From: an uncultured bacterium
Lineage (GTDB): Bacteria > Cyanobacteriota > Vampirovibrionia > Gastranaerophilales > Gastranaerophilaceae
Length of the DNA stretch: 64,000 bases
Assembly: GCA_949296355.1 (NCBI GenBank)
Contig: CASFPS010000004.1
Coordinates: 46,087-110,086 of the forward strand
Reading direction: 5' to 3'
Positions 8,629-20,823 of this stretch are shown here, piece by piece. Every line of letters begins with the position of its first letter. Position 1 is the first letter of the stretch. The notes under the pieces were generated by a model, which was not told the DNA's origin, did no database searches, and saw only the letters and a list, made by a program, of their open reading frames with translations. The position numbers and the translations under genes were made by a program.

Positions 8629-11600
8629 CTAGTTTGAACTATTACTATCATCAGTGCCTAATTCCGGAGCGCCGAACATTCCTTCGATTTCCTCCAGAAT
8701 TGCGGCAGGTTTTCTTGCCTGATTACGCTGTGCAGCACGCTTTTGAGCTTCTCTGTCGCGTTCTTCACTTGCGTAAGTCAAATGATGGAAACCTGTACCT
8801 GCAGGTATTAAACGACCGATAATAACGTTTTCTTTCAAACCTCTTAACAGGTCTTTTTTACCTTCTACAGCTGCTTCTGTCAGAATTCTTGTAGTTTCCT
8901 GGAATGAAGCGGCTGAGATGAAGCTTTCAGTATTCAAAGATGCCTTTGTTATACCGAGAAGCATATATTCGCAGGTTGCTTCCTGACCTTCATGTTCTCT
9001 TACAGCTTTGTTTTCGTTTTCAAATACCTGAACTTCAACAAGCTCGCCCGGTAAGAGATTTGTATCACCTGAATCAATTACTCTTACTTTCTTTGTCATC
9101 TGACGTACGATAATTTCAATGTGTTTATCGGCAATTTCAACACCTTGTGAGCGGTAAACACGCTGAACTTCGTCTACCAGATACTGCTGAGCTTCTTCAG
9201 GACCGCAAAGTCTGATAACATCGTGCGGATTCAAAGGACCGCTTGTTAAAGGCTGACCTTTTTTGATTTTTTGCTTATTCTGAACAACAATACTTGCATC
9301 AATTGCAAATTTGATTTCAGTTCTGCTTCCGCCTTCTGTTACGAGGAACAATCTCGGAACTTCATCTTCAATTTCAATTTCAGCAACACCGTCTGTTTCA
9401 GCTAAAATAGCACAATCTTTTGGTTTTCTTGCTTCAAGAAGTTCTTCAACTCTCGGCAAACCTTGAACGATATCGCCTGTTTTTTCTCTTTCAAATACGA
9501 GAGTTGCAAGCATATCACCTCTGAGTACCAGAGAGCCTTCTTCAACCTGCAACATTGTACCTGGGCTGATTAAGTACGGACGACCGTTTCTGATAGTTAC
9601 TGATTTTGAAGTTACATCAATAATCTTACCTGAAACTGTTGCAACTTCGCCTGATTCAGCAAGCAGAGAATCAAGTTTAATAAAGTCGCCTTTCTTAACA
9701 GACGGTTTTGATTTAGTATTGATTACTGTTTCAAAATTTTCGCAGTTCAAAAGTAATCTTCTTGACTCGCTTACATCACCCTTGATTGATGCAACACCGT
9801 CATTCAAAGCCAGAACTTCCGTCTTAGCAATAGGTGTTTTAGGATCAATTACCTGACCATTATCAACAAGGAGTTCTGTTTGAAGCGAACTGTTAAGCTT
9901 AGAATTGCCTTCCAATTCTCTTCTTACAATCAATGTTTCTAATACAACAATCTTTAACTCGCCTTTTTCGTCTAATTCTACAAGACCTTTAAGGTGAGAT
10001 AAGTATCCTTGCATTTGAAGAACTAAACTTGTTCTTGTTAGAGTTGCACCATCAAGGTTTCTTACTCTTGCACCGTCTTTGTACTGTAATTGCGTTACAG
10101 GAACAATGTTGATAAGTTCATCTGTTGTATTAAATTTGATAGAAACATCTCTCTGGTCTATGAACATCGGCTGAACCGGTCTTACAAGAATCTGGATTGG
10201 TTTATCCTCCAAAGATTCTTCCTCTAAAGCAGATGTATCGATTTCTTCATCAAGATCATCAATATCAAGATCATCAAAATCCATTTCCATTATTGTGACA
10301 ATAGAAGTTTCATTAGCCTTAATACCTTTAGCAATAGTTGTACCGGCTTCTACAACAGAGCCTTCTTCAACTTTAAGTTCTGAAACACTTGATAAAGTAT
10401 GAACTTCACCAGGTCTGATTGTTACTTCGTGGATAACTTCATTAAATTCCTTGAATTCAACAATACCGTCGATGTGGCAGTATACGTCTTTTACAACTTC
10501 TGTACCTGCTGTAACAAAAGTTCCGTTATCTACCATCTTCAATGAAGAGTCTTTATTAATCTGGTGAACTTCTTCCGGAACAAATACAATGTTACCAGGT
10601 TTTGTAACGATTTGATTTTCATCAACTTCTACATCAACGTATTTGATTTCACCTGATGAAGATACTGAGCACTCGTCATCAACAAGTTCAGCAATAATCA
10701 TACCGTTTTCAACAGTTGTATCAATCGGAGCTTTAACGATATATTTTTCACCGGTCTTCTTAACTGTCCACAATTGTTCTTTCTTAGTTTGTTCAAAAGA
10801 TGCGTTTGCAGGAGTTAATGAAGCAATTACAATAGTAATTTCCTTACCTTGAACAATTTTATTGATTTTGTTCTTTCCGGATTTTACGGCTTCTACTACT
10901 AAATCTTCTGAATAACGGACTTCTCCCCCGTGTTCTGAAATCATAATAGTTTCAGCTAATTTATCACCTGCTTTAACTTTCTGCTCGTCAGATACAAGAA
11001 CCTTAGAACCGCCAGGAAGGTTATAAACATCACCACCTATAATCCATACAATACCGTTTTTGTTAGCGGTTCTTGAAATATTACCCTGTCTGTCTTTCTT
11101 TTCATCTGCAACAAAGTCTTCAAATAATACCATACCTGACATATCAGCATTAATATCTTTTGTAGCTTTTTCTGTCAGACGACCCGAATCATTAGCTGAT
11201 GGTCTGAATTCTGCAAGTTTAAAGTTCTTTTCAACTTTCATACCGTCTTCAAAGAATACTGTTGCGCCGGCAGGAATATGATATTTTGTTGATTTTTTAG
11301 CACCTTTTACTTCAATATCGGCTTCATAAATAGAAACTCTTACAACATCACCGTGACGGGTTCTGAGTTCTCTTGTTTTGAGCTTAGATTCAACAGTACC
11401 GGCTTCTGTTGCGTGAATTTCTTTTGTAGCTTCTTTAACACCTACAGCACCGCCTGTGTGGAAGGTTCTCATTGTAAGCTGTGTACCTGGTTCACCGATT
11501 GACTGAGCTGCAATAATACCGATAGCTTCACCAACATCAACAAGTTTCTGGGTAGTCATTGCCCAGCCGTAGCACTTCTGGCAAACACCATATTCAAGAC

Positions 11601-12492
11601 CGCAGGTTAAACCTGAACGAACTTTCAATTCCTGAAGGTTCAAGTGCGCAATCTTTTTAATATCTTTTCTGTCCATTGTAGTATTTTTAGCTACTAACAA
11701 TGTTGTGCCGTCTTCATCGTAAATATCCTGAGCAACGGTTCTGCCTAACAATCTGTCAATCAACGGAACAATAACATTGTCACCGTCACAAATCGGCTTC
11801 ATATTAATGCACTTGTCAGTACCGCAGTCTTTGTCTCTTATAATTACATCCTGAGCTACGTCAACAAGACGTCTTGTTAAGTAACCTGAGTCAGCAGTCT
11901 TAAGAGCTGTATCTACCAGACCTTTACGTGCACCGTATGATGAAATGATGTATTCAGTCACTGACAAACCTTCTTTGAAGTTAGAAGTAATCGGCATGTC
12001 AACGATTTGTCCCTGTGCGTCAGCCATCAAGCCTCTCATACCAACCAACTGAGATACCTGAGATAAGTTACCTCTTGCACCTGAGAATGCCATCATATAT
12101 ACCGGGTTCAATTTATCGAAGTTTTCAACAACCTGCTCTGTTAATCTTGCGGTTGTTTCAGACCAGGTGTCAATAACCTTGGTATATCTTTCAACTTCTG
12201 TGATTTCACCTTTTAAGTATCTGTTTGTAGATTTTTCAATTTCAGCTTCAGCTTCTTTTAGCAATTCCTTCTTTGATTCAGGAACTGTAAGGTCAGCAAT
12301 AGAAATTGTTACACCTGATTTTGTTGCATATTTATAACCCAAATTCTTAAGTGTGTCTGCAAGTTCTGCAGTTTTAGCACCGCCGAATTCAAGATAAATC
12401 TGAGCAAGCAACTTATTCAAGCCCTTTTTGTCCATTTGTTTGTTAATGAACTCAAGAGTGTGAGTTTTTGCATGTGTATAAGTATTTTCCAT
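8629..12492 (-). CDS. rpoC2: DNA-directed RNA polymerase beta-prime subunit, C-terminal part (cyanobacterial-type RpoC2)
   Basis: This is the C-terminal half of beta-prime as a separate 1287-residue polypeptide. It contains a zinc-binding cysteine cluster (CGTDKC near 220, then [11 protein letters not shown] near 296-306). The bridge helix/trigger loop region follows with [21 protein letters not shown] at about 328-348. A very long insertion (about 350-990) made of repeated beta-rich domains corresponds to the SI3 insertion in the cyanobacterial trigger loop. The second half of the trigger loop and the C-terminus follow from about 1000 ([18 protein letters not shown]). The split rpoC and the SI3 insertion are hallmarks of cyanobacteria and plastids. 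It is the last gene of the rpoB-rpoC1-rpoC2 operon, 45 bp after rpoC1, with a terminator downstream. Confidence 0.97.
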   Translation of the reverse strand: MENTYTHAKTHTLEFINKQMDKKGLNKLLAQIYLEFGGAKTAELADTLKNLGYKYATKSGVTISIADLTVPESKKELLKEAEAEIEKSTNRYLKGEITEVERYTKVIDTWSETTARLTEQVVENFDKLNPVYMMAFSGARGNLSQVSQLVGMRGLMADAQGQIVDMPITSNFKEGLSVTEYIISSYGARKGLVDTALKTADSGYLTRRLVDVAQDVIIRDKDCGTDKCINMKPICDGDNVIVPLIDRLLGRTVAQDIYDEDGTTLLVAKNTTMDRKDIKKIAHLNLQELKVRSGLTCGLEYGVCQKCYGWAMTTQKLVDVGEAIGIIAAQSIGEPGTQLTMRTFHTGGAVGVKEATKEIHATEAGTVESKLKTRELRTRHGDVVRVSIYEADIEVKGAKKSTKYHIPAGATVFFEDGMKVEKNFKLAEFRPSANDSGRLTEKATKDINADMSGMVLFEDFVADEKKDRQGNISRTANKNGIVWIIGGDVYNLPGGSKVLVSDEQKVKAGDKLAETIMISEHGGEVRYSEDLVVEAVKSGKNKINKIVQGKEITIVIASLTPANASFEQTKKEQLWTVKKTGEKYIVKAPIDTTVENGMIIAELVDDECSVSSSGEIKYVDVEVDENQIVTKPGNIVFVPEEVHQINKDSSLKMVDNGTFVTAGTEVVKDVYCHIDGIVEFKEFNEVIHEVTIRPGEVHTLSSVSELKVEEGSVVEAGTTIAKGIKANETSIVTIMEMDFDDLDIDDLDEEIDTSALEEESLEDKPIQILVRPVQPMFIDQRDVSIKFNTTDELINIVPVTQLQYKDGARVRNLDGATLTRTSLVLQMQGYLSHLKGLVELDEKGELKIVVLETLIVRRELEGNSKLNSSLQTELLVDNGQVIDPKTPIAKTEVLALNDGVASIKGDVSESRRLLLNCENFETVINTKSKPSVKKGDFIKLDSLLAESGEVATVSGKIIDVTSKSVTIRNGRPYLISPGTMLQVEEGSLVLRGDMLATLVFEREKTGDIVQGLPRVEELLEARKPKDCAILAETDGVAEIEIEDEVPRLFLVTEGGSRTEIKFAIDASIVVQNKQKIKKGQPLTSGPLNPHDVIRLCGPEEAQQYLVDEVQRVYRSQGVEIADKHIEIIVRQMTKKVRVIDSGDTNLLPGELVEVQVFENENKAVREHEGQEATCEYMLLGITKASLNTESFISAASFQETTRILTEAAVEGKKDLLRGLKENVIIGRLIPAGTGFHHLTYASEERDREAQKRAAQRNQARKPAAILEEIEGMFGAPELGTDDSNSSN

Positions 12493-12537
12493 ATTTATAT
12501 ATTCCTCAATTTCTCTATTATTTTTTAAATAATTTGA

Positions 12538-14247
12538 TTAAGCTAATGCTTTTCTTACGGCTTCATTGAATATAATTCTACCAACAGTAGTTTCTATTCT
12601 CTTACCTTTTTCATCACGTACCACAATCTTGTCGTGAAGAGAAATTACCTTAGCTTCCAATGCAGCAATTGCGTCATCAAAGCTGTAGAAGTAACCTTTC
12701 ACTTCTTGTTCCGGATTCTTCAATATTGTTAAATAGTAAAGTCCGAGAACCATATCTTGTGAGTGTGTAATAATCGGTTTGCCGTTTGCCGGAGCCAATA
12801 TATTATTGGTTGCAAGCATAAGCATTCTTGCCTCGGTTTGAGCTTCAATTGAAAGCGGAACGTGAACAGCCATTTGGTCACCGTCGAAGTCAGCGTTGAA
12901 TGCTGTACATACCAATGGGTGAAGCTGAATTGCACGACCTTCAACCAATTTAGGTTCAAATGCCTGAATACCTAATCTGTGAAGGGTCGGAGCACGGTTC
13001 AATAATACCGGATGTCCGTCAATGATTTCTTCTAAGATATCCCAGACTTTTGCGTCTGATCTTTCAATCATTTTCTTGGCAGATTTGATATTTTGAACAA
13101 ATCCTCTTTCAATTAATTTATTAACAACAAAAGGCTTGAATAATTCGATAGCCATTTCTTTTGGCAGACCGCACTGGTTAAGCTTCAACGAAGGACCGAC
13201 TACGATTACAGAACGACCTGAGTAGTCAACACGTTTACCTAACAAGTTTTGACGGAAACGACCCTGTTTACCTTCAATAATGTTAGATAATGATTTCAGC
13301 GCTCTGTTATTTGGTCCGACAACGGTTCTTCCGCGTCTGCCGTTATCAATAAGAGCATCAACAGCTTCCTGTAACATACGTTTTTCGTTTCTTACGATAA
13401 TTTCAGGAGCACCCATTTCCAGTAATCTCTGTAAACGGTTGTTTCTGTTAATTACTCTTCTGTACAAGTCGTTTAAATCAGATGTAGCAAATCTTCCGCC
13501 GTCCAGCTGAACCATAGGTCTTAAATCCGGAGGTGTAACAGGAAGTACATCCATAATCATCCATGTTGGCTCAGTTTCAGAAGAAATTAAAGAATCAAGC
13601 AATCTTAATCTCTTGATTAATTTGCCTTTTCTCTGAACAGAGGTTACATGACCAGCCAGTTCTGTTCTGATTTCATCAGCAAGTTCGTGAATATTTATTT
13701 CACCAAGTAGTTTCTTAATTGCTTCTGCACCGATTCCGACTTCAAGTTTGGATTCTTCATTTTCCATCATAAAGTCTTCATATTCTTCTTCCGAAAGAAG
13801 CTGTAATTTCTTGAACGGGCTGTCTGCAGGATCAATTACAACATAGTTATTAAAGTAAATAACCTGTTCCAAGTCCTTCAATGTCATATCAAGAAGCAGA
13901 CCCAAATAAGACGGAATACCTTTCAAGAACCAGATGTGAGATACAGGAGCTGCAAGCTTGATGTGTCCCATTCTGTGACGTCTTACTTTTGAATCAGTAA
14001 CTTCTACACCGCATCTTTCGCAGATAATACCTTTATGACGAACTCTTTTGTACTTTCCGCAATAGCATTCCCAGTCCTTTGTAGGTCCAAAGATTCTTTC
14101 GCAGAAAAGACCGTCACGTTCAGGTTTTAAAGTTCTGTAGTTAATTGTTTCAGGTTTTGTAACCTCGCCGTAAGACCACTTCAAAATCCTTTCAGGTGAA
14201 GCGATACTTATGCGTATATAATCAAAATAATCAATACTTGTAGACAA
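12538..14247 (-). CDS. rpoC1: DNA-directed RNA polymerase gamma subunit (RpoC1, N-terminal part of beta-prime)
   Basis: This is the N-terminal half of beta-prime as a separate protein of 569 residues, somewhat shorter than the roughly 620 of typical cyanobacterial RpoC1. The zinc ribbon [23 protein letters not shown] lies near residues 60-83. The active-site Mg-binding motif NADFDGDQ is at 451-458, with the three catalytic aspartates intact. The protein ends soon after the catalytic domain, and the polymerase is completed by RpoC2. It lies 12 bp after rpoB and 45 bp before rpoC2 on the same strand. A separate gamma subunit is known from cyanobacteria and plastids. Confidence 0.97.
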   Translation of the reverse strand: MSTSIDYFDYIRISIASPERILKWSYGEVTKPETINYRTLKPERDGLFCERIFGPTKDWECYCGKYKRVRHKGIICERCGVEVTDSKVRRHRMGHIKLAAPVSHIWFLKGIPSYLGLLLDMTLKDLEQVIYFNNYVVIDPADSPFKKLQLLSEEEYEDFMMENEESKLEVGIGAEAIKKLLGEINIHELADEIRTELAGHVTSVQRKGKLIKRLRLLDSLISSETEPTWMIMDVLPVTPPDLRPMVQLDGGRFATSDLNDLYRRVINRNNRLQRLLEMGAPEIIVRNEKRMLQEAVDALIDNGRRGRTVVGPNNRALKSLSNIIEGKQGRFRQNLLGKRVDYSGRSVIVVGPSLKLNQCGLPKEMAIELFKPFVVNKLIERGFVQNIKSAKKMIERSDAKVWDILEEIIDGHPVLLNRAPTLHRLGIQAFEPKLVEGRAIQLHPLVCTAFNADFDGDQMAVHVPLSIEAQTEARMLMLATNNILAPANGKPIITHSQDMVLGLYYLTILKNPEQEVKGYFYSFDDAIAALEAKVISLHDKIVVRDEKGKRIETTVGRIIFNEAVRKALA

Positions 14248-14259
14248 TTTTCTATCTCC

Positions 14260-17200
14260 TTATATTTCACCGAGTGTAGCTGATGTATCAAAGAAGTTAA
14301 TATTTAACAACTCTGAATCAATGTCCGATAAAGTTCTCTTTGGAGCAGCTTTTCTCAAATCGTCCATATCAGACATCAAGTCAACTTCTACACCGTTTTT
14401 CTTAGCTACTGTAATATCTAAACCGATACTTTGCAATTCTCTTACAAGTACCTTAAATGATTCAGGAATACCAGGTCTAGGAATATTGTCACCCTTAACG
14501 ATTGCTTCATAAGCTCTGTTACGTCCGTTAACATCATCTGATTTGATTGTTAACATTTCTTGCAGAGTATAAGCTGCACCGTAAGCTTCCAATGCCCAAA
14601 CTTCCATTTCACCGAATCTTTGACCGCCGAACTGTGCCTTACCGCCTAACGGCTGTTGTGTTACTAATGAGTAAGGACCTGTTGAACGTGCGTGAATCTT
14701 ATCATCAACAAGGTGGACAAGTTTCAGGATATAAGATAAGCCGACTGCAATCGGTTCATCAAACGGCTCGCCTGTTCTTCCGTCAATCAGATAAACTTTA
14801 CCGTCTTCTCTTACCCAATCGCATCCTGATTCTTTGATACCTCTTAGAAGTTCTGCCTTTGTTGCAATTTCAGACTGGTTGTCGCCGTATCTTTCGTCAA
14901 AAGACGGAGCTTCATAGTGTTCACCGGTTAAGTATGCTGCCAAACCTAACAAGCATTCATAAGTTTGACCAACGTTCATACGGGAAGGAACACCAAGAGG
15001 GTTTAATACGATATCTACCGGAGTACCATCAGGCAGGAACGGCATGTCTTCTTTAGGAAGTATTCTTGAAACAATACCTTTGTTTCCATGACGTCCTGAA
15101 AGTTTATCACCAACAGAAACCTTACGTTTTTGAGCAATATAAACTCTGATTACTGTATTTGCTCCAGGCGGCAATTCGTCACCTTTTTCTCTGTCGAATA
15201 CTTTAACGTCAAGAACTCTTCCGCCTTCACCATGAGGAACTCTTAAAGAATTATCTTTAACATCTCTAGCCTTTTCAGCAAAGATTGCTCTTAAAAGCTT
15301 TTCTTCCGGCGGATGTTCTGATTCACCTTTCGGAGTAACTTTACCGACAAGGATATCGTCAGCGTAAACTCTTGCACCGATACGAACAATACCGCGTTCG
15401 TCTAAGTGTCTCAAAGCTTCCTCTGAAACGTTCGGAATTTCTCTTGTGATTTCTTCCGGACCGAGTTTTGTCTGTCTTGCATCTATTTCCAATTTTTCAA
15501 TGTGAACAGATGTAAATATATCATCATGTACGCATCTTTCGGAAAGAAGGATAGCATCTTCGAAGTTATATCCTTCCCAAGGCATATATGCAACCAGAAT
15601 GTTTTTACCGATTGAAAGCTCTCCGCAGCTTGTAGAAGCACCGTCTGCAATTACATCGCCCGCATGAACCTTATCACCTTCGTGAACAATCGGTTTCTGG
15701 TTAATACATGTATCCTGGTTAGAACGTACATATTTCATTAATGTATGTAAGTGCTGCTTGCCGTGAACATCTCTGATAATGATTTCTTCACCGACAACTC
15801 TTTCTACAACACCGTCAACTTTAGCGCAAACTACCATACCTGAGTCTTTTGCGACTCTTCTTTCCATACCGGTACCTACAACTGGTCTTTCCGTAATAAG
15901 AAGAGGTACTGATTGACGCTGCATGTTTGAACCCATCAAAGCTCGGTTAGCATCGTCGTGTTCAATGAACGGAATCATAGAAGTTGCAACAGAGATAATC
16001 TGGATAGGGCAAACACCCATATAGTCAACTTTTGAAGATTCGCACATGATAAATTCCGATCTGTAACGAACAGGAATTTGTGATGCTTTAAATGTTTTAT
16101 CCGGATTCAACTGAACGTCTGCCGGAGCGCATCTGTAGTTTTCATCTTCATCTGCTGTCATATATACAACTTCGTCAGTTACTTTGCCGTCTTTTACAAC
16201 AAAGAACGGAGATTCAATAAAGCCGTATTCATTAACTCTTGCGTGAGTTGCAAGTGAACCTATCAAACCAGCGTTCGGACCTTCCGGAGTTTCGATAGGA
16301 CAAATACGTCCGTAGTGGGAAGGGTGAATATCACGAACCGCAAAACCGGCTCTTTCTCTCTGCAAACCGCCGGGTCCTAATGCTGAAATACGTCTCTTGT
16401 GGGTTAATTCAGCAAGCGGGTTAATCTGGTCCATGAACTGTGATAACTGAGAAGAACCGAAGAATTCTTTCAATGAAGCAACTAACGGTTTTGTATTCAA
16501 CAAGTTCAACGGAGTTAATGTTTCAGAATCCTGAAGGGTCATTCTTTCTTTAACAATTCTTTCAATTCTTGATAAACCAACTCTGAACTGGTTTTGAAGA
16601 AGTTCGCCTACTGAACGGATTCTTCTGTTTCCTAAGTGGTCAATATCATCTAAAGAACCTTCGTCATAAGTCAGATTAATCAAGTATTCAATAGATGCTA
16701 CAATATCCTGAACAGTAAGAGTTCTCTGGTTTTTAGAGATATTCAGGTTTAATTTCTTATTCAATTTATAACGACCTACACGACCGATATCGTATTTCTT
16801 TTCATCAAAGAATCTTGATTCAAGAATCTGACGTCCGCCTTGAGCAGAAGCCGGATCTCCCGGTCTTAATTTCTTGTATAAGTCGATTAAAGCATCATCT
16901 GTAGTTTCAGTAGTATCTTTATCCAATGTTTTCTTCAAGAATTCAAAGTGAGTGAACAAAGATTCCATCTCTGATACTGTAATACCCATTGCCTTCAACA
17001 GAGTTGTAGCAAGGATTTTTCTGTTTTTATCAATCTTAACGTAAATAATATCGTTAGAATCCGTTTCAATCTTTAACCATGCCCCGCGGTTAGGAATCAT
17101 TGTAGCGTTATAAAGTCTCTTACCTGTAGGAGAGATTTCTCTCTTGAAGTAAACGCCAGGGGAACGGACAATTTGCGAAACGATAACACGTTCTGCACCG

Positions 17201-17574
17201 TTAACGATAAATGTACCTTTATCAGTCATTGTAGGAATATCACCGATATAGACTTCCTGTTCTTTGATTTCACCGCTGTCACGGTTAACAAGTCTTACCA
17301 TTACACGAAGCTGTTTTGCATAAGTTGCATCGTGAATGCGGGCTTCTTCAACCGTATATTTTGCATTATCAAACGTGTAGTTAGGAAGGAAGTGGAGTTC
17401 TAATCTGCCTGTGTAATCTTTTACAGGAGAAAAAGCCAATAACTCTTCTTTTAAACCTTCTTTTAAAAACCATTCAAATGATTTTTTCTGCACGTCAATT
17501 AAATCCGGTAAATCATCCAAACGAGTATTAGGTATACCCATTGGAGTTACTCTTTTTGCATATTCTGTCGACAT
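14260..17574 (-). CDS. rpoB: DNA-directed RNA polymerase beta subunit
   Basis: At 1104 residues it has the compact length of cyanobacterial RpoB. Landmarks include the rifampicin-region sequence [21 protein letters not shown] followed by [16 protein letters not shown]. The [17 protein letters not shown] segment and the [17 protein letters not shown] motif that contacts the primer/NTP are also present. The C-terminal [20 protein letters not shown] segment packs against beta-prime. It is the first gene of the operon with rpoC1 and rpoC2. Ribosomal protein genes rplJ/rplL are not directly upstream; a small HTH regulator is. The start is an ATG preceded by AGGTGAAT. Confidence 0.97.
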   Translation of the reverse strand: MSTEYAKRVTPMGIPNTRLDDLPDLIDVQKKSFEWFLKEGLKEELLAFSPVKDYTGRLELHFLPNYTFDNAKYTVEEARIHDATYAKQLRVMVRLVNRDSGEIKEQEVYIGDIPTMTDKGTFIVNGAERVIVSQIVRSPGVYFKREISPTGKRLYNATMIPNRGAWLKIETDSNDIIYVKIDKNRKILATTLLKAMGITVSEMESLFTHFEFLKKTLDKDTTETTDDALIDLYKKLRPGDPASAQGGRQILESRFFDEKKYDIGRVGRYKLNKKLNLNISKNQRTLTVQDIVASIEYLINLTYDEGSLDDIDHLGNRRIRSVGELLQNQFRVGLSRIERIVKERMTLQDSETLTPLNLLNTKPLVASLKEFFGSSQLSQFMDQINPLAELTHKRRISALGPGGLQRERAGFAVRDIHPSHYGRICPIETPEGPNAGLIGSLATHARVNEYGFIESPFFVVKDGKVTDEVVYMTADEDENYRCAPADVQLNPDKTFKASQIPVRYRSEFIMCESSKVDYMGVCPIQIISVATSMIPFIEHDDANRALMGSNMQRQSVPLLITERPVVGTGMERRVAKDSGMVVCAKVDGVVERVVGEEIIIRDVHGKQHLHTLMKYVRSNQDTCINQKPIVHEGDKVHAGDVIADGASTSCGELSIGKNILVAYMPWEGYNFEDAILLSERCVHDDIFTSVHIEKLEIDARQTKLGPEEITREIPNVSEEALRHLDERGIVRIGARVYADDILVGKVTPKGESEHPPEEKLLRAIFAEKARDVKDNSLRVPHGEGGRVLDVKVFDREKGDELPPGANTVIRVYIAQKRKVSVGDKLSGRHGNKGIVSRILPKEDMPFLPDGTPVDIVLNPLGVPSRMNVGQTYECLLGLAAYLTGEHYEAPSFDERYGDNQSEIATKAELLRGIKESGCDWVREDGKVYLIDGRTGEPFDEPIAVGLSYILKLVHLVDDKIHARSTGPYSLVTQQPLGGKAQFGGQRFGEMEVWALEAYGAAYTLQEMLTIKSDDVNGRNRAYEAIVKGDNIPRPGIPESFKVLVRELQSIGLDITVAKKNGVEVDLMSDMDDLRKAAPKRTLSDIDSELLNINFFDTSATLGEI

Positions 17575-17676
17575 TAATTCACCTCATCTATTCTAATGAT
17601 GTACTATATAAAAAATTTATTATTTTTGTTCTACTTTTATTTCGGACATAATTATCCCATATACAGCATGTTATCT

Positions 17677-17705
17677 TATCGTACAACATCAAAATGACGA
17701 GTCAA
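17677..17705 (-). promoter_or_regulatory. rpoB: Predicted rpoB operon promoter
   Basis: On the minus strand TTGACT (17700-17705) is followed by a 17-bp spacer and TACGAT (17677-17682). Transcription would begin near 17670, giving a 5' untranslated region of about 95 bases. A second weaker candidate (TTGTAC, 17 bp, TATATG) overlaps at 17657-17685. Confidence 0.5.
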
Positions 17706-17745
17706 GTTAATAAGGGTATAATGCACAATTTTTCAAGTGGTTTGT

Positions 17746-18102
17746 TTACAAAAATTTACAAAGAAGTAAATTTGAAGGCGAATAATTGCCAGATTTCTGC
17801 GAATAAAAAATCTTTTCTTTGTACGAACAAACCAGCTCAAATATGGTAGTATAACTTAAAATATCGTATAAAATTGCTATCATAATTGCATTAGGTCGAT
17901 TACTTGCGTATAGTTTGTTGTAGATAGATTCTAATGTTTTCTTTACGGTACTGTCTGTAACAGACAAAATAAATGCTATTTGATAATTAGTAAAACCAAG
18001 TGCCATAAGGGATAAATATTCTTTTTCTCTTCTGGTTAAATGTTTTATGTTTATATCTTGTCCGGCTAATAGTATATTTTTATTATCGATTTGCTTTCTC
18101 AT
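17746..18102 (-). CDS. Small LuxR/GerE-type helix-turn-helix DNA-binding protein
   Basis: Residues 22-80 of the 118 form a LuxR/GerE-type HTH. The sequence LTRREKEYLSLMALGFTNYQIAFIL is followed by the recognition-helix region VTDSTVKKTLESIYNKL, with the spacing typical of LuxR_C_like domains. There is no receiver or autoinducer domain, so it is a stand-alone regulator. The C-terminal extension of about 38 residues is unremarkable. It sits upstream of rpoB on the same strand and is divergent from the 626-residue protein gene, with a long inverted repeat in between that may be its operator. No ribosome binding site is visible before the ATG. A second small HTH protein of the same type is encoded at 31041. 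Confidence 0.82.
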   Translation of the reverse strand: MRKQIDNKNILLAGQDINIKHLTRREKEYLSLMALGFTNYQIAFILSVTDSTVKKTLESIYNKLYASNRPNAIMIAILYDILSYTTIFELVCSYKEKIFYSQKSGNYSPSNLLLCKFL

Positions 18103-18129
18103 ACAAATATAATAATATATTGGTCAACA

Positions 18130-18163
18130 AAAATAAAACTAGTCAAAATACTAGTTTTATTTT
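18130..18163. promoter_or_regulatory. Perfect 13-bp inverted repeat between divergent genes, candidate operator
   Basis: AAAATAAAACTAG (18130-18142) and CTAGTTTTATTTT (18151-18163) are exact inverted copies separated by 8 bp. The core is two ACTAGT hexamers 12 bp apart. It lies between the HTH regulator (starting at 18102 on the minus strand) and the gene starting at 18259 on the plus strand. No transcript should end here, so an operator is more likely than a terminator. Confidence 0.5.
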
Positions 18164-18258
18164 ATTGGCTTAGAAAAACAGAAAGTTGTTACATTACTTA
18201 ATATTTGAGCAAATATAGAATTAAAAATTACTTTATTTATATATAAGTAAAAGGATTA

Positions 18259-20139
18259 GTGTGCTTGAATATTTCAAATAGTGTAAATCAGGATAAACCT
18301 GTAAATAACCGCGTTAACCAGCCGTCTTTCAGGGCTGGAATGTCAAATTTGCTTAATCTTAGCGGCAACACTATGCAGTGGATTGAGAATCAGGGATTTT
18401 TGGCATCTTTTCTTATACAGGATTTCGGCGGAATGACAGTCCCGCGTACTGCTGCAGGATTTTTAAGAGACAAAGAAAATACCGGACATTACAATATGCA
18501 GGAAGGTTTTGAAGTTTTCGGAAGAGAAGTTCTAACCGGTCCGAGCATGATGGCAGTAGCTCCGCTTGCGATGCTTATAGCTGCAAAATTCGGACGTTCT
18601 ACAAGCGTAAACACCGCTCTTATCAAACGTTTTGGCAATAGTCTCAGAGAACTTGTTTCAAAACCTGAGTTTGATAAGAAATTATTGGAAAATCCGGAAA
18701 AATTTAAACAGGTATTTTATAAGAGTAATATAGAAAAAATGCTTAACGATACCATTGGTAAAGAAAATACAACAAAAGAATCCATAGACTATATATTAAA
18801 GCAGGTAAACAACTTCGAAAATACAAATATAAAAGGAAGGCGGGCAAGAAACAAATATAAAAAATCCTGCATGGACAATATTGTTGAGCATATTAATAAT
18901 CTTAAGTATAGCAGCAGTGACGAACTTGATATGCTGCAAAAAGTAAAATTCGGCTCTGACAAGTTAGACAGCAAAAAAGTATTTTCGACAAAAGATGCAA
19001 TTGATGGCATGATAAAATATTCAAATGATGCAATTACAGCTAATAAGCATCTTAAAACTCTTGATGAAATTCAGGCTGAAAGCATTAAAAACAAATCTTT
19101 AGCCAAAAGATTAATTACCAATATTTCAACAATGGCAGCAACATTAGGCGTTTTATCAGTCTTACCTAAAATATACGCAAGAAGTGATACTGCGCCGGGA
19201 GCCAGAAAGGTAGAAGATCAAAAAACAAGAGATTATAATATTGCTTTTGAAGGCAAGCAGCCTAACAAAAATCTGTTAGAAAAAATAGGAAAACAGATAG
19301 GCAAAAATGACAGTGATTTTGTATCCTCAGAGCTTGAATACAACGGTCATAACTTTACAAATACTCTAATGGCAGGGCTTTCCGTATTCGGACTGTTATT
19401 CCCGCGCGGAATGAGAGCGTACAGCCGCGCGCAGGTTGATGAGGACGGCAAAAAGGATTTGACAGAATTATGGGAAATTATTTTGAGAGATTTAACCTCA
19501 AGCCTTTCTGTTGTATTTGCAGTTCCGATGCTTACAAGAGCATGTGTAACTTCGTATGAAAAGAATTCCGGCTTTGTTCTTATGCACAAGGACAGGAACA
19601 GTAATTCGAAGCTTAAATCATCGCTTGATTTGTTAAATCCGTACAGTAAAGCCCATGTCCTTACGAATTCAGAGATTAATGCTCTTTATAATAATATAGA
19701 CTCAAAGTCTAAAATGCTGAACTTCTGTAACTATATTGATAAAAACAACGGTGATTTACAGAAAATTTTATCTAAATCCGAACATGCCGGAACAATATTC
19801 AATAAGTCTACAGTAGAACTTGCTTCACTAAAAGGACTGGATAAATCTGCAAAAAATAAAAAAATAATTTCAGTAATTGAAAATTTAAGCAAAGATAATG
19901 CGGATGATTTAATTAAAAACTTAATGAAAACAACAGATAAAATGAAAAGCAACAAAATAGCGACCTTCGCAAGAGGTCTGACTTCCGTTCCCGGTGTTAT
20001 AACAACATTCTTCATATCACCATATATTCTCGGATGGTTTATACCAAGGCTTACATATAAAAATACAAGACGCATCCATGAGAAACAGGACAGAGAGCGG
20101 GAAGAGCGCGAAGCTAAAAAGATAAATACAAAAGTTTAA
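18259..20139 (+). CDS. Hypothetical 626-residue protein with several hydrophobic segments
   Basis: I do not recognise the family. The N-terminus is Asn-rich and contains the short motif PSFRAG at residues 22-27, which resembles motifs in other orphan proteins of this window. Hydrophobic segments lie near 90-115 (GPSMMAVAPLAMLIAAKFG), 285-305 (TNISTMAATLGVLSVLPKI), 365-382, 415-430 and 575-595 (VPGVITTFFISPYILGWFIP). Helical, charged regions lie between them. The C-terminus ends in a charged REREEREAKK tail. This suggests a multi-pass or peripherally embedded membrane protein specific to the lineage. The start is a GTG at 18259 with AAAGG five bases upstream; a TTG two codons later is an alternative. 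Confidence 0.65.
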   Translation: MCLNISNSVNQDKPVNNRVNQPSFRAGMSNLLNLSGNTMQWIENQGFLASFLIQDFGGMTVPRTAAGFLRDKENTGHYNMQEGFEVFGREVLTGPSMMAVAPLAMLIAAKFGRSTSVNTALIKRFGNSLRELVSKPEFDKKLLENPEKFKQVFYKSNIEKMLNDTIGKENTTKESIDYILKQVNNFENTNIKGRRARNKYKKSCMDNIVEHINNLKYSSSDELDMLQKVKFGSDKLDSKKVFSTKDAIDGMIKYSNDAITANKHLKTLDEIQAESIKNKSLAKRLITNISTMAATLGVLSVLPKIYARSDTAPGARKVEDQKTRDYNIAFEGKQPNKNLLEKIGKQIGKNDSDFVSSELEYNGHNFTNTLMAGLSVFGLLFPRGMRAYSRAQVDEDGKKDLTELWEIILRDLTSSLSVVFAVPMLTRACVTSYEKNSGFVLMHKDRNSNSKLKSSLDLLNPYSKAHVLTNSEINALYNNIDSKSKMLNFCNYIDKNNGDLQKILSKSEHAGTIFNKSTVELASLKGLDKSAKNKKIISVIENLSKDNADDLIKNLMKTTDKMKSNKIATFARGLTSVPGVITTFFISPYILGWFIPRLTYKNTRRIHEKQDREREEREAKKINTKV

Positions 20140-20140
20140 A

Positions 20141-20803
20141 TTATAAATACATTGCTAGAATATTTTTTACATAATTCTGCGTTTCTTTATATGGAGGGAC
20201 TCCGTCATATTTATCAACTGCGCCCGGACCAGCATTATAAGCGGCAAGAGCCAGTATAACATTTCCATTATATTTATCCAGCATGGATTTTAAATATCTT
20301 ACCCCTCCGTCAACATTTTGCTCCGGATCCATCGGATTAGTAACGCCAAGTCCTTTTGCAGTAGCAGGCATAAGCTGCATTAATCCCATTGCGCCTACTT
20401 TTGATTTTGCGTTCGGATTAAAGCCTGATTCTTGCTTAACCAGAGCATTAACCAGTTTTTCATCAACACCATGTTTTTTGGCAGCTCTTAAAATAATATT
20501 TTTTATTTGATCTTTAGTTGTAATTTTATCTTTTGCCGTTGCAGCCTGAGATGTATAAATATTTGCATTAACACGTGTAGACGGTTTAGTTAAGAGATCT
20601 CCGAACTTTACATTTGCGGATTTCTTTAAAACATTATCGAAGCTTTGAATCTGTGCCTGCTGGGTTTCAGCAGGAGTCTGCTTCTCAACGGGTGTCCACT
20701 GCTCGTTTAAAGTATTTATATAGTTATTCATTTGAACGGCACGCTGCATTGCACTTGCTCTGCCGGAGTTTGATAATAAATTCTGTATCATTGATGAAAA
20801 CAT
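20141..20803 (-). CDS. Lytic transglycosylase (SLT domain)
   Basis: Residues 100-220 form an SLT/goose-lysozyme-type domain. The catalytic Glu is in KQESGFNP (E125), followed by [13 protein letters not shown] (137-149), the VDGGVRYL helix, and the [10 protein letters not shown] motif near the C-terminus. It cleaves peptidoglycan between MurNAc and GlcNAc with formation of anhydro-MurNAc. The first 95 residues are polar and unlike a secretory signal peptide. Export may therefore use another route, such as the flagellar pathway, as for rod-associated peptidoglycan enzymes; that is an inference. It is convergent with the 626-residue gene, one base apart. A 16-bp palindrome lies 20 bases upstream of the start. 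Confidence 0.9.
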   Translation of the reverse strand: MFSSMIQNLLSNSGRASAMQRAVQMNNYINTLNEQWTPVEKQTPAETQQAQIQSFDNVLKKSANVKFGDLLTKPSTRVNANIYTSQAATAKDKITTKDQIKNIILRAAKKHGVDEKLVNALVKQESGFNPNAKSKVGAMGLMQLMPATAKGLGVTNPMDPEQNVDGGVRYLKSMLDKYNGNVILALAAYNAGPGAVDKYDGVPPYKETQNYVKNILAMYL

Positions 20804-20823
20804 ACAAATAATCCTTTCATTAG

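Noticed and set aside
8538..8822. 94-codon plus-strand frame beginning in a G run
   Set aside because: It runs through the rpoC2 terminator hairpin and antisense to the rpoC2 3' end.
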